Assembly (NCBI GenBank): GCA_903813345.2
Contig: CAIIXF020000010.1
Span: forward strand, 14,817,181 to 14,881,180
Direction: 5' to 3'
Source of the DNA: Owenia fusiformis
Lineage: Eukaryota; Annelida; Polychaeta; Sabellida; Oweniidae
DNA: 64,000 nt
Shown: positions 1-12,223 of the stretch, piece after piece
Layout: the number at the start of each line of letters is the position of its first letter
How positions within the stretch are numbered: the first letter of the stretch is position 1
Position numbers and translations under genes: made by a program
Notes under the pieces: model-generated
The model's database searches: none
Told to the model about the DNA's origin: nothing
The model's input: the letters and a program-made list of their open reading frames with translations, nothing else

Positions 1-532
1 GACAATGGGGTATCAATTTATACTGAAACTATTTATAACATATTTATGATGGTCTCAGATTTATAACAGTTTATGTACAAGACAGTGGCTTTTTAGTTGC
101 TCCACATTGTTTACCAAATTACATACAAAGAAAATTGCTCAAATTTATATTTGTATGACGTACCGTTTATGTACTTCGAATAAATTATAACTAGAAAACA
201 GCAACTCCCACCAAAGAAAACATATTTAATTTAAGGATTTAAGCCCTGGACTGTAGAATCACCATTCCTTGAAGGTATTGCTTTCCAAAAGTACTAAAAT
301 AGTAGGAGTCTGGGTCTCTGGGAATATACCCTTTTGGTCCCTCGCTTTAATGTATTTGAAATATAGATTATATTACTGTCTAAGATGTTTTTGATTAAAA
401 TATGCACCTTTTAGTGAGGATTGATGCTTAATTAACCTCCTGCTGTGAATCAAATTAGGTAACCTCATTATGTTAAAAAAATCATTTTCATTGCATTATG
501 TTTTTTAATGCTTTTATTCATGGTGTACAACA

Positions 533-657
533 ATATGTTATTACAATATTAGTATGCCTTTCATATTAACTCAATATTTGAAGAAAATAACAACATGTTA
601 TTACATTATATTACATTATTAGTATGTCTTCCATATTAACTCAATATTTGAAGAAAA
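533..657. repeat. Two-copy tandem duplication, about 60 bp unit
   Basis: The phrase ATTAGTATG(C/T)CTT(T/C)CAT followed by ATTAACTCAATATTTGAAG occurs twice in direct orientation, with a short extra TTACATTATA stretch in the second copy. A simple local duplication. Confidence 0.8.
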
Positions 658-1595
658 TCTTAGTACAAACTGCATATTATAAATTGCATATTATTGTCAA
701 AATGACAAGAACAAAACAAAAAAAACTCAATAAGAATTAATAGGGAGGTTAAATTACATGTTTTTAAGAGAATCTGTACGCAAGCGTGCGATATTTCGAC
801 CATCCCGTTCTCAACTCACTTTTCCAGATTCCTAATTACAATTATTTTTCCGAGCACAATATCTGATTCCTTTATCCTCAATTGGCCAGGAAACAGTAAT
901 ATTAGGATGGGAAAACTAATCCACAGGGGACCATAGTCCTACACGTTCACGTTTTTAAAAACGTGTATCTTAATCTTAGCCTCCCTATTGATGAAATATA
1001 TCAATTGCCTGAAATGGTTGAAATGAATTGTTCAGGAACAGAGAGATTTGAAACATTTTATGTACGGTTCAGTATCTTTTGCACCAATGAGATAACTGAG
1101 CATGAATGAATGTATGTCTTCTCTATATTCCTATATCGGTGGGATAATAAATCAAATTAATATTTACTTAACTATTTGTTTAAATTAATAGGTTGCATTT
1201 ATTTCATATTTCAATCATAACATACTTTCTAACAGACCATAGCTGTTAATATTAAAACTAGATTGCATCATCATTGACTAGTCACTACAATTTGTGTTCT
1301 TAAATATTCTGAATGAGCTTAATTTTCATCACCAGTAATTCAAAAATGCACCAGTAATTCTGGTAGTAAAATGCTATATGTATGACATGTATTTGTTCTT
1401 ATATTGTAAAACATGCATCAAAATATCCCTAACATTTTTAAATATGAGGTAAAGTTTATCATGTGAAAATATTGGCACAAGTAATAATAATTAAAGTGCT
1501 ATTGTACACTGTTTAGCTATAGTTGAGCAAAGTAATAGGAATGCTTCCAAAGTATGTGCAATACAATACCCTGTGTGTAGAGTCTAACTACAGAA

Positions 1596-1646
1596 GACGA
1601 AGCTCTCTTTTAAGAAGTGAAGTCGAACGAATGCAAAGGGTAGCAA
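1596..1646. repeat. 50-bp interspersed repeat, copy 1
   Basis: The segment containing CTCTCTTTTAAGAAGTGAAG and CGAATGCAAAGGGTA is nearly identical, in reverse complement, to 56398-56447. No termini or target duplications were recognised, so the element type is unknown. Confidence 0.7.
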
Positions 1647-2530
1647 TACAAGAGATAATTCATATTTTTCACCGACACATTCCCCTACTTCTTCAATCAT
1701 CAATTGGTAATTATAAAGAAAAAATACAGAGTGACACAAAAATACAACCGTTTTGCAATAACTCTAAACTGTTCATATTTTACCACTGACACATTTCCAA
1801 CTTCCAATTGATTATTTACTTTAGTAGGCCATAAAAATATTGGGTAAGTGACCTAATAATACTTGTACACAGCTCTTGGAAATACATTCAATTAAAATGT
1901 TTCGTGGAATGTTCTTCTGTATGAACATAGACGGTTAGGAGAAAGAAATGGACAACATTTGTGCAACCAAATTAATACAAACTTTACCTAAAAATAACCA
2001 TATCAACCATTCTGACTATTATAAACCTAGCCAATAATGTGGCCTGGATTATAAAATGATAAGTAGATGTACACTTATTTGTTCTTTGAAATGGCTCCTG
2101 TGAAAGACGTATTGTCCAATGATGTCCTATATTGCCTTCACATAAGATATATTCATAGATTTTGATCTCAGATTCAGAGGTCTGGAAAATCCTTTAAAAT
2201 TGTATTGAATAAACAGTCACAAACATTTAAGGTAAAACTGTTATGTATATACTAGAATATAGACTCCATATGAAAAACATAGAATGTAGAATATATAAAT
2301 ATTTAGAATATAGACTCCATATAAATACCAGAGAAATGAATAACACCATTCAAAATTGTGGAGTGGAGCCTTTGATCAATCTTTAAATTCTAAACCTTCC
2401 ATCACCACAGTTATATAAATGACACTGTTCAAATGTTATTAATTTTCCATTTCATGAACAATGGAAACAACTCCCGTCTTTAGCACCTTGTATGTACACC
2501 TGTAATAGACTCAGGGTAAAATATTTAGAG

Positions 2531-2642
2531 GTTATGTCACTATGACGTGAAATATGCCTGAGTTCTCCCAATATAGGCCGACCTTGGGAGGCTCTATATT
2601 TGGGCAAGAACGAAGGCATATTTCACGTCATAGTGACATAAC
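2531..2642. repeat. Short palindromic (foldback) repeat
   Basis: GTTATGTCACTATGACGTGA at the left is matched by its reverse complement at the right end. The arms are about 29 bp and essentially perfect, around a 54-bp loop. Probably a small non-autonomous foldback element; no target duplication was identified. Confidence 0.85.
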
Positions 2643-3080
2643 TGATGTATTACATGCCTTTGTTCCCATGGTTACTTTGTATCAATGACGTGACGTCATG
2701 ATATTATCATGGTTATTAAAGAAATCTAATATCAAAACGAGGTAAGCGGGCTATATCGGGGTAATCGGGCAATATCGGTGGATATAGCTCGCTAACTTTC
2801 CCATTGACTTCCATACAAATGCTTCGCTAGGTATGTAATACTAATGTATACAGCATTTTGGTTTTTAAATTACACTAGGGGTTTAAACAATCTAATTTTT
2901 GTTATTGAAAAACTGTTGATTGGGCAGACATGTAACTTCAAATCTGACTAATTTTTATAGAACATGGGGAAGAGGTCATGGCCTTCATTAAATTAAGTTT
3001 CCCATAAAACATTGATATTTTGGCTGAGCCCTTTAAATGATTGAACTTTCTCCATTGTATAAAGTGATTGCACAAATCAG

Positions 3081-3232
3081 TTATTTTTTCTTCTTCCTTT
3101 GTTTTGTATTGTTCTTTGAGCTAGCCTTAGGGGTGGTTGATGCAGGATCCCATGGTGGGGGTCTCTCAACTCCTGGTTGGATGATAGGGTTACCATCCTT
3201 ATCTCTGTTTAAGCCTCTACCAGGTCCCATTT
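3081..3232 (-). CDS. TPR/membrane protein, last exon
   Basis: The acceptor TATTTTCAG precedes it, and it ends in TAA at 3081-3083. It encodes the tail with GPGRGLNRDKDGNP, ERPPPWDP and a lysine-rich terminus (RKKKK). Confidence 0.85.
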
Positions 3233-6200
3233 CTGAAAATATACAATATATACATCGTATAAAGTGGTGACATATTTTGCATGTTAATGGCATGCCTTGT
3301 TTTAATTTTTAATGCAACATGTTATCGGTATAGTATAGGTCTAAGCTAAATAGTGATAACAGAAACTTGCGCTGCATAAATACCTTTCAGAAGATCTAGA
3401 GGAGGCTCTAATAGTGATTCTTTCTGGGAATCCCTAAGATATCTACAAATAACAACAAAACAGTACTGTAGAATGTAGAGGCATATATTTACACATACAG
3501 TAGAACCTGTTTAAGTGGAACACCCTTCAGACAACAAAAAAAAATTTCCACTTGTGAGGCATTTCAATTACAAAGGTTCATTAACATCGAATCAATGGGT
3601 CGCATGGAGTCACAGGACTTTAAAAATCCATTCCACTTATGAGATGTTCCACTTGTGAGGTGTTTCACTTAGGTGTTCCACTGACAGAGGTTTTCCACTT
3701 AGCAGTTTTTACTTTACATGTATTAGTAATACATCCCATGTGACTTATTACACCCTGAAGCATAAATGAATGTGACATGACCCTCTAACTATAATAACAG
3801 ATGATGTTTAAAGTTCTGATGAATGACCTCTAATGTAGCTACATGACCCTTATGCTACTGGCCAAATCTTTTGAATTTGTACAGAGTGAAACTCAGTCAT
3901 AAGTGGGGATATGTTTTGATTGTTGTATGCTTGTAAGATATGTAGTATGGTTACCAATAGAGGAGTTACCTACTGTTTATTAATCTGAATTGAATATACC
4001 AATCGAAAGCATTAAGTAAGAAATATAGTGATACATTACCTATATACCCTGGCACATCCATACCCTAGGCCTATAAACACAGCGATCAGAAGTATCCGTA
4101 AAATGTCACTCTGCAAGATAATCAGATTTAAAAAATTATAAGGTAGTATTCATTGTTATTTGGTACAATACATCATTTGGCAAATTGTTTCCAATTTCCT
4201 CTGAAATTTAGAAGAATTAGCTACTGTTGAAATTGTTGATTTCATTGTTACATTTTCAAATAGTACAGTACAGCTACCATACAAATACCAAACCTAACCT
4301 TGATTACTTGTTTTCTGTGCCAGTCCTTTAAAAATAGTGTTAAAGTGCCCGATAAAGTATAAAATGCGCATGCGTCCAGGTGTTGATAAACTATAAATAG
4401 CGAAAATCCAGGGTTTGTCACCACAAGGTAAGCCAGGACGTGTTGAGAGAACAGCTAGTGTTGATATTGAATTTAAATGTAGCCAGATAAGTTTCCTTAT
4501 TGAAATTACATATGGTTATAAGCAATACTTTGTAGGTGCTAAATAATAAAATATTTAGAGTATATATGAGAGAAATTGGTCATTTCGAACCTATTGAAAA
4601 GTTTGTGGCTCTCGGCTACACCGGGGAATTTACTTCCATGAGTACACACATAAATGTGGGGTTCCCCAAGAGGTACGCGACAAGGTGACCTGGCATCAAA
4701 TGTGCGACTAAATGCTACTATCGAGAAGATAAAATAACGAATACGACAATAAGTTATTGCATGTGACAATTCCGAGCCTTCATCTCACTGAAGTATTTTG
4801 AAGTGAAAATAGGATTTTTGTTTTGATACATGGATTCAGATGAACGTAACTTTATTCTGACAACTAATCAAAACTTAACAAAATTGATTGTACGTAACAG
4901 ACAATTTATTGTTTTACAATGTTTTGATTGGCTAAACGAATGAAACCAACAAATTATGACATGTGAAATGACAATTTTGAAATGTAAAATTTAAAAGTGA
5001 CAAACACAACCTCCCTATCCACTCTTTGGGAGCCCTAGTAAATTAGTAATATGTACATGCAGCAGTGGTAGTGTGCAGCTTATTATCACACTACGCTTTG
5101 TATTCTTAAGCCTGTTGTTTGTAATAACACTGTTCACTCAACGTATGTTTTGTGTGAGGGCAGTCAACGATAATCATTGTTTTATCCCGGTTATATGACC
5201 TCGGCAATTATAACAAAACCGTACTAAACGAAAAAACGCAAATAAGAGAAAGCTTTCACACACATATAAAAAATAAACTAGTCTTATCCGCCAGTATAAA
5301 CTCTGTGCTATACGTAGCCGGGTCAGGCGCACACTTTAAAGGAACATTCCTGGCCAAACCTTTTCTATCCTGATGTGATAGCTGTAATCATATATACTTT
5401 CCATATTTAGCAAAACACCAGGAAATGTTTTAATATAGTTAATATTGATAATTTAAAAATGTAGTGCTCATTTCCAGTAAGCTGCCATCTTTTAAGATTT
5501 TACTCAGGAAATGATGTCATCGACTCTCAACTTCCATGACCTTGCATATAACAGTATAGGGAAGTAGCACAAAATCACTTCTAGACAAGTGGTTCTTACT
5601 TTATGTGCAAAAATATTTTCAGAGTTTGTCAGATTAGAATAATAGAAGAGACTTATAGAAGGATTAAATCATAGACAAAATTGAAAAAGAATGCACAGCT
5701 GGTTTTTGTAATTCTTAATAGCTCCATGGGCTTTCAACTAGAAGGGTAGGCAACTTCCCATATTTCATACATAAACATTGCCTTTGGCTTTTCAAAATTG
5801 GAGAATGTACACATTCCAAGAAAATCTTATTTTGTCCTTTTTATGGATGATTTAAAGAAATAACTCAAAAATAAAAACATGATCATCTACATACATGTTG
5901 ATAATTTAATAAAAAATGGAATCCATTGTAATTTTGACAATACAGAAAGTGAACATTCACCCACAAATTATATTTTTATTGGAATGTGTTCTTGAATAAT
6001 TACCCACAATGCAATACTAGAAGAAAACATCTTGATACCTCTTATTCTTATTGGTCTTTTTTGTTTACTTTTACACGAGATTGAATATATTTTATGCTTC
6101 AGTCATATTTAAAATTGATTTTTATTCAAAACATGGGCTTTCAACTAGAAGGGTAGGCAACTTCCCATATTTCATACATAAACATTGCCATGGGTTTTCA

Positions 6201-9200
6201 AAATTGGAGAATGTACACATTCCAAGAAAATCTTATTTTGTACTTTTTATTGATGATTAAAAGAAATAACTCAAAAATAAAAACATGATCTTCTACATAC
6301 ATCTTGATAATTTAATAAAAATTGGAATTCATCATAATTATGACAATACAGAAAGTGAACATTCTCCCACAAATGATGTTTTTATTGGAATGTGTTCTTG
6401 AATAATTACCCACAATGCAATACTCAAAGAGAACATCTTGATAACTCTTATTCTTATTGGTCTCTTTTGTTTACTTTTATATGATATTGAATATATTTTA
6501 TGCTTAAATCATATTAAAAATTGATTTTTATTCAAATTAATACTAAAACATATACATTTAATTAATACTTTTTGAAATATTGCCATAAAAGGGAAGCATG
6601 TCATTGCTCATTTTGAAGGTCTCATGTTATTACATAGAGTTGCATACCCTTCTAGTTGAAAGCCCATGTTCAAAATAATACTAAAACATATACATTTATC
6701 TAATACTTTTTGAAATATTACCATAAAAGGGAAGCATGGCATTGCTCATTTTGAAGGTCTCATGTTATTATACAGAGTTGCATACCCTTCTAATTGAAAG
6801 CCCATGATAGCTCCTTATAATGTTTCATGCAAAGTTGAGAGTCGATGACATCACTTCCTGAGTGAAATACTAAAAGATGGCAGCCTACTGGAATTCGGCA
6901 CTAAATTTTCAAGTGATCAATATTGACTATATTAAAACATTTTTCCCTGTTTTGCTAAATATGGAAAGTATATATATGGTTATAGCTACCATATTAGGAG
7001 AGAAATGGTCTGGCCAGGAATGTTCCTTTAAATATTAGAAGATTATGTGTATGTCAATATATGAGCCTGGCCATAGGAAAACCGGTCTTATCACAAAAAT
7101 TAAAATTGTGCTATAGAGCCAAAAAAGTGCCCAAGATTAAGAGGAAAATGTGCTAAATTAAAATCTGACTTTTTGGTCTATAATTGCAAGGAAAATTTGT
7201 TAAGACATAAGCCATGGCCTCTTTGTGCTTTCTAAGATAAACAAAAAATCAAAATATTGAAAAATCTGTGATAAGACCCCTTTTCCTGTGGCCTGGCTCA
7301 TATGCTATTTTAGTCTAGTTTATCAAAAACAATATTTATGTAATATCTTACAGATATTGTAGGTCTTTGAGCAATGTAATCATCCCCAACTATGATGAAG
7401 AGGCCAAGGAGAAATCCAGTTCCACTGCCCACCCAAGGTAGATTACGATCAGCTGCAATAGAACCATAGTAACCATATTTTTCTCCCTAAAATGGATACT
7501 CATTGAAACTGCAATATTGGGAAGCTTTTTTCAGAACTGGCGTCGACCCAATATTAACACATGTGCATGAAATGAGGACTTTATTCCCAAATATTTTGAA
7601 AATTTGCCCTGCTTCTACCCAAAACATGAGTAAACCATAATAACCATATCATATTATTTTGAACAAGAGTAGAATCAATGTAACACATGAAATGCATCAT
7701 TGTTTATACATGTACTATGGATGTATAAGATATAATATGTTAGAAAAGTTCAAATAACATGATTTTCTTGATTTTACACACTCCAGGTTTTGGATTTTCT
7801 AATTTTGCCCATACCATGGTGTATGGTTCACTGTAGTGAACTTTCAGATGTGCTCAATCTTTGAATTGAAAGGAAGTTAAGAGAACAGATAAAAATGAGA
7901 GATATGTGTACTTATTATTTGCTCATCATCTGAATTTTTGAAATGAAAATTGTGATTTGGTTTCTTTAGTAACCTCATTTGTAGATGCCTTAATTTAATT
8001 AAAATGGCATACAATATTGGGCCCATTACCTTTTCTAATGTTGTTGACCTCTTTCATTGACTTCATAACTCTTTCTTTCAAATTGGCATCTTCTGGTTGT
8101 AGGTCAAGGGCTGTCTTGAATAATGAAATAGAGGAAATAGCATTGTTCTGTAGTATAACTTAAATGAACTGTGTTAACGCCCCACACCCTTTCATTCCTA
8201 CATGGGGCATAACCGTGAATTATAATAATTAAAGAATGTTAAATATCTCATTTAGAATATCTGACACCCCATTTCAATCTTCTACTTAATCAATGATAAA
8301 CATTAATCTAGTTATAACTGATTTACTACCTTATAAGCCTCGACAGCGTCTTCATATTTCTCTGTCTGATAGAGGACCTCCCCCTTCCTGAAATATCCCT
8401 TAGGCCACTTTGGGTTCAGGTGTATACACTTCTCTGCATCCCCCAATGCAAGGTAGTACTGCTGGCACTTCAGGAATGCTAAAGATCTGGAGATGTACAA
8501 TACACAATAAATTTTATCAATAGTGATCTAACACGTAAGTCATGGTGCGTATGTAGCAAGGTACCAGAAAAGCACCAGCTTGTGGGCTGATGGAGCCAGT
8601 TACTTTTTTTTTATTTGTTTGATGTAAAGCAAAATATGGTCATTGGTCCATAATTCAACTAAATTTAATTCTTTAATCTTAATGACTGTGGGACACATCC
8701 TGTTCTGCACACCAGTGTAGAATCCACAAAATTCCTTTTGATCAATTGAAAATAGCGTATATCACTATATGGGCATGTATAATCTTGAAATATTTCAGGC
8801 AATAATAGAAAAGATGATAATAAGATGTGTCTCATATCCCGGCTCATATCGAGTAATAACCATCCCCAACAACTACCAATTCTAGATACTGTAGCTTACC
8901 CCAATGTGTTATATATCATATGAAAGCTTGTCCAATTCTTGACTTATTAAAATAAGGTACTTAAGGTATCTATTTGACCTTAATCAAACAATTTCCTCAA
9001 AAATAAGCAGTTTATCCTGCTAACAGCTATCATGTGGATATTCCAATGATATTTGGAAGAATTATTGATTAAATATTTAAAAAATATGGATACTGTATAT
9101 TCATGGGCTTTCAATAGATGTCCATGGTACATTCAACTATAATAGAATTACAAATTACAATCATGTGATATAAAAGTAATGTTCATGTTTTGACATTCAA

Positions 9201-9890
9201 TTTTAATCATTATCATCAAATACATTTCTTGACCACTCCAAATGTTCAGACACATATTCAGATGAAAAAATTAGTAAAATATACTTTGTTGCTAATTCTT
9301 CAGGTGTAAAAATTTAATGACCAATCAGAATGGAAAACACATATTTATAAAGGACGATTCTCGGTTTGGAGAACGAAGTTCACCAATCTAAATCAGCATT
9401 ATCCCTGCTTCGGACAAATTTGATATTTTTACATATTATAGATTTGAATGTCTTCTTTTGATAGTCATAATTTAATCTGGGTAATATTTCTAGATTTTTC
9501 GCAAAAAAATATTAGCGCAATACACTGATGAACTTCTTTCCCAAATCAAGACTTCTATTTTATTGAATCGGTCTAATTGAGCGTTATCCCTGCTTCAGAC
9601 CAATTTGTTATTTTTACATCTTGTAGATCTAAATGTCCTCTTTTAAATATTCATAGTTTAATTTGGGTAATATTTCTATATTTTTCATGAAAAAATTATT
9701 AGCCCAGGAGACTGTTCTCCAAACCGAGAATCTTCCTTTGCTTGATGATTGTTACAAAGAATAAATACCTATTGGAATGTAAGAGCGGGTTGATTGGTTC
9801 TAGTTTTAGAGCTTGAGAATAGTGTAGAATAGCTTCAATGAACTTGCCATCTCTCATACATGTGTTACCAGTCTCTTTAAGCACTGACGC
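3081..9890 (-). CDS. TPR-repeat protein with C-terminal membrane segments (5' exon missing)
   Basis: Seven minus-strand exons join with matching phases: 9769-9890, 8330-8486, 8030-8114, 7352-7452, 4040-4110, 3384-3442, 3081-3232. They encode 248 residues plus stop. The first two and a half exons are TPR motifs: one begins LKETGNTCMRDGKFIEAILH and the next contains YFRKGEVLYQTEKYEDAVEA. Two hydrophobic stretches follow, GTGFLLGLFIIVG and ILRILLIAVFIGLGYG, and then a charged proline-rich tail ending in RKKKK. Each intron has GT-AG ends. The first identified exon starts in phase 0 without a plausible initiator, so at least one upstream exon lies between 9891 and 11929 or beyond; I could not find it. 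TPRs of this kind bind chaperones or other partners, and the C-terminal anchors suggest an organelle-membrane adaptor, but I do not recognise the exact family. The gene is head-to-head with the SIDT-like gene. Confidence 0.85.
3262..3301 (+). repeat. Terminal fragment of the GTGGTGACAT repeat family
   Basis: GTGGTGACATATTTTGCATG and the trailing TTAATGGCATGCCTTG match the end of the family seen at 29191-29350 and 39384-42613. Only the terminal end is present. Confidence 0.6.
3384..3442 (-). CDS. TPR/membrane protein, exon encoding RYLRDSQKESLLEPPLDLLK
   Basis: 59-bp exon with acceptor TTATTTGTAG and donor GTATTT. It enters in phase 2 and leaves in phase 1, consistent with both neighbours. 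It codes for a polar segment just after the second membrane helix. Confidence 0.85.
3498..3715. mobile_element. MITE of the CAGTARAACCTGT family (degenerate)
   Basis: The left end reads TA then CAGTAGAACCTGTTTAAGTG. The interior has repeated TTCCACTTGTGAGG-type phrases, and the right end is degenerate. Related copies lie near 13128, 14425, 32982 and 47280. Confidence 0.6.
4040..4110 (-). CDS. TPR/membrane protein, second transmembrane exon
   Basis: 71-bp exon with acceptor ATCTTGCAG and donor GTAATG. It encodes SDILRILLIAVFIGLGYG, a hydrophobic helix, followed by a short basic segment. Confidence 0.85.
4111..5339. other. TPR gene intron, no gene seen
   Basis: AT-rich intronic sequence with no coding signature and no clear repeat termini. 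The minus-strand open frame at 4539-4769 has no domain and no supporting splice sites. Confidence 0.5.
5340..7027. mobile_element. TTAA-flanked foldback element, host of a nested element
   Basis: Both ends are TTAA followed by AGGAACATTCCTGGCC or its complement, so TTAA is the likely target duplication. This fits Kolobok- or piggyBac-type insertion. The arms are about 200 bp (5340-5550 and 6828-7027) and share GAGTCGATGACATCA and a (G)CTGCCATCTTTTA-like phrase. There is no transposase, so it is non-autonomous. It carries the 5725-6806 element inside. Confidence 0.8.
5725..6806. mobile_element. Nested foldback element, CATGGGCTTTCAA ends, 7-bp target duplication
   Basis: The ends are CATGGGCTTTCAACTAGAAG and its near reverse complement. 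ATAGCTC flanks both sides (5718-5724 and 6807-6813). The inside is built of two direct copies of a 400-bp block (5725-6125 and 6131-6530), then two direct copies of a 130-bp block in which the terminal motif faces the other way (ends near 6665 and 6806). No protein is encoded. Confidence 0.8.
7352..7452 (-). CDS. TPR/membrane protein, first transmembrane exon
   Basis: 101-bp exon with acceptor TCTATTGCAG and donor GTAAGA. It encodes ADRNLPWVGSGTGFLLGLFI and then IVGDDYIAQRPTIS. The glycine-rich hydrophobic run looks membrane-inserted. Confidence 0.85.
8030..8114 (-). CDS. TPR/membrane protein, exon completing the TPR domain
   Basis: 85-bp exon with acceptor ATTATTCAAG and donor GTAATG. It begins TALDLQPEDANLKERV, the second helix of a TPR, and continues as a charged helix ending NNIRK. 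Confidence 0.85.
8330..8486 (-). CDS. TPR/membrane protein, central TPR exon
   Basis: 157-bp exon with acceptor GTACATCTCCAG and donor GTAGTA. It contains SLAFLKCQQYYLALGDAEKC, HLNPKWPKGYFRKGEVLY and EKYEDAVEAY, which are classic TPR helix pairs. Confidence 0.9.
9355..9732. mobile_element. Small inverted-repeat element with an internal duplication
   Basis: GATTCTCGGTTTGGAGAAC at 9355-9373 is matched by its reverse complement at 9714-9732. Between them a block of about 195 bp, starting with (G)TTATCCCTGCTTC, is present twice in direct orientation. It ends 37 bp from the donor of the TPR exon. No target duplication was found. Confidence 0.75.
9769..9890 (-). CDS. TPR/membrane protein, first identified exon
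   Basis: 122-bp exon with acceptor CTTTATTTCAG and donor GTATTT. It encodes ASVLKETGNTCMRDGKFIEA and ends HSNR, a canonical TPR. An upstream coding exon is required. Confidence 0.9.
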
Positions 9891-11929
9891 CTGAAATAAA
9901 GAACATATTTGAACTTGAAGTTCTCCAACAACAACTATTTGAGATCATGAACCCATTTTTGTACCTTTCGTAGTTTTCACAAAAGTTTGCAATTCCTAAA
10001 AACATTTGTAAATATTAAAGTAACAAATGAGTTGCGACTTTGCTAAAAGTTGCAAACGGACTATTTTTGTATGCTTTTGTAAGTCACTCATACTTTTTCA
10101 ATTGTTTTGAGCTAGATTTAGGAATGAGTTGACGTCATATTCCACCTTTTTTGGGCAGACAGTACAACAAACAGGATTTATCAAAATAATAATGCTCATA
10201 CAATAAGAATTGCATAAAAATTAATCTAAATTAAGCAATGGACTTACAAATGTTCGTTATTATGAATGGTACAAAAATGGGCCCCTTGCGCACTAAACAT
10301 ACATTTTTGTATTGGAAATAACCAAAAAGTATGAAGTTAAATTCTAAGGAAATGGACGTCTGAAAATTATCGATATGAATCGGGTTATCTGCAAACATCC
10401 ATACTACTGTACATGTACACATACTGTACATCAGTTGTAATCCTGGGGTCTGTAATTCCACTTCTACCCCGGGGGGTTCACTGTGTACAAAATTTGGCAG
10501 GGGTCCTAGGCTGAACCCTCAGATATCAATATATTCCCATACCAAAATGTCAAATATGAATGTGTTCCCATACCAACCAATATAGTGCCCAAAAGCCATC
10601 CCAAATGCCCAAATATGAAACCAATGCCATACCAAATGTCAAAATATACATGTAGGACCAATGCCATACCAATGCCATGCCTGGTCCAAAGTAGAATATT
10701 TCCTGGGGAAAAAGCTATTTATTTAAACTGAAGAAGGTCCCAAGAAGAAGGCGAAACCTCATATTAGGATATGTGTAACTACTAGACCAATTCCATACCA
10801 TAATTGTGAGATAACATATTTTCCATGACCATTCTCATACCAGAGAGTCTGACCATTTCCATCCCTCAAAAGTTTAATGAGGGGGCATTCTCATACCATA
10901 TCCTAAAATTTGGGTCCATTGCCATACCAAATGTCCAAAAAGGTACCCCATGTGCGCCGAGGATCCCCGTCAAGGTTTATATACAGTGAACCCCCTGGGA
11001 CTTCTACTCAAGCTTTTTCCCCACTGAGAGAGTCAAGAAGTACATGTAACATGGATTGGATCACAGCAGTTCCATATTTTTGTTTGGAGTAGAAACCCAA
11101 ATATAATTCAAACGCCTCCAGAAATTGAAGAGCAAAGTACTGTGGTTTCGGCCAAAGGGAGGGAGATTTCTCAAAGATGAGCGTTAGTATTGGCAACTAA
11201 CAGTATAACCTTATTAATATGTTGAACTGATGTTAAACTGAAATAAACATAATTTCAATGATTTTACTTTGTGTATGTGCAGCCCAATGAGCGGCTCTGA
11301 GAGAGCATGTGCTCATGATTGTCGTAATCATATCCTACAATGTGACTCCATGTCCTGGTGGACATGATTAAATAAATGACCTTAGCTAGACTGTTCATGT
11401 GGAGGAATATGATGATAATACAGAGGAATATTATGCAAACATACAAAAAGTTTGTTTCTCAGTGGAAGTTCGAGACATTCCTTTCAACAATAACTGTGAT
11501 ATCTTACCGATTTTCCTTCCTGTTCCATAGTAACAGGTCGATTTTATACAAAAAGTTTTTTTTCAATTTTTCTTAATTACTCTAGAAAGGAAATCCCAAA
11601 TTTTAGTCACGTGACTATAGAATTCCCTTTGCTCTTATTATTTAAAGTAGAGATAAATCATAAAAAATTTGTCATGTGATTCAAATATATATACTTTACG
11701 TCAGAAATACAAAATATTTCAATTTTATTGGGATTAATTATATAAATCAGCTGCCATCAATATTTTTTACGACAATTGGAATGCGACTGACTTTCGATAC
11801 TTATTTTCCTGGTTTCGAAGCAGGAAGATTACTTTACCTTCTTCAGCTTACTTTGGCGCTAATAATGTCATAAGCGTGTTGGTCTCATCTTAATTTGTAG
11901 AATATAAACTGATCTTTCGCTTGATCAAC
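9891..11929. other. Divergent intergenic region between the TPR and SIDT-like genes
   Basis: The two genes point away from each other, so promoters of both should lie here or nearby. I could not place them. The missing 5' exon of the TPR gene should also be here. An inverted-repeat element occupies 10467-11000. The short open frames at 11008-11873 show no domains. Confidence 0.5.
10467..11000. mobile_element. Inverted-repeat element with many CCATACCAAA-type motifs
   Basis: The left end has GGGGGGTTCACTGTG and the right end ACAGTGAACCCCCTGGG. The interior is rich in short phrases such as TTCCCATACCAA, TGCCATACCAAA and CATTCTCATACCA. A second copy lacking a clear right end lies at 60836-61240, sharing TAGGCTGAACCCTCAGATAT. 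Confidence 0.65.
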
Positions 11930-12223
11930 ATGCTGAGACAGCTTATTCTCATATTACTGTTGAAAACATCGATAGAAGGAACCAGGAATTTTAAAAGTAA
12001 AACTGATGATTTTGATATTCTGGACCTGTCACATGATGATGACATTGGGGCACCTAATTATCCAAGACAAAAGAGAACACATCAAAACATCAAGAAACAA
12101 GTTAGAAAAACTGATTTGAATGTGACAACTATAAGTGCTAATTTAGGCAAGTCGTACAAAGGATTTGTAGATGAAACACGAGAGACGGTGTACAACTATG
12201 AGTTTGAAGATGAAGCCAATGCG
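11930..12223 (+). CDS. SIDT-like exon 1 (start codon, signal peptide)
   Basis: The ATG at 11930 starts [17 protein letters not shown], a plausible signal peptide; an in-frame TTG and ATC codon upstream is not a start. It encodes residues 1-98, is rich in Asp and Lys, and ends EDEANA before donor GTAAGT in phase 0. Confidence 0.9.

Larger units (their letters stand above)
1..3080. other. Intergenic region downstream of the TPR gene
   Basis: I see no supportable gene here. The 88-codon open frame at 1523-1789 has no recognisable domain and overlaps a 50-bp segment repeated at 56398-56447. The stretch holds a 60-bp tandem duplication (533-657) and a perfect-looking hairpin repeat (2531-2642). 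No polyadenylation site for the minus-strand TPR gene was pinned down. Confidence 0.6.

Noticed and set aside
2531-2642. Hairpin as a transcription terminator or ncRNA
   Set aside because: Rho-independent terminators do not apply to animal nuclear genes, and similar foldbacks occur across the window as repeats. A miRNA precursor cannot be excluded without small-RNA data.
11264-11873. Open frames near the divergent promoter region as the TPR first exon
   Set aside because: A short MTLLAPK frame with a GTAAGC donor near 11850 exists on the minus strand, but its phase does not fit the phase-0 start of exon 9769-9890.
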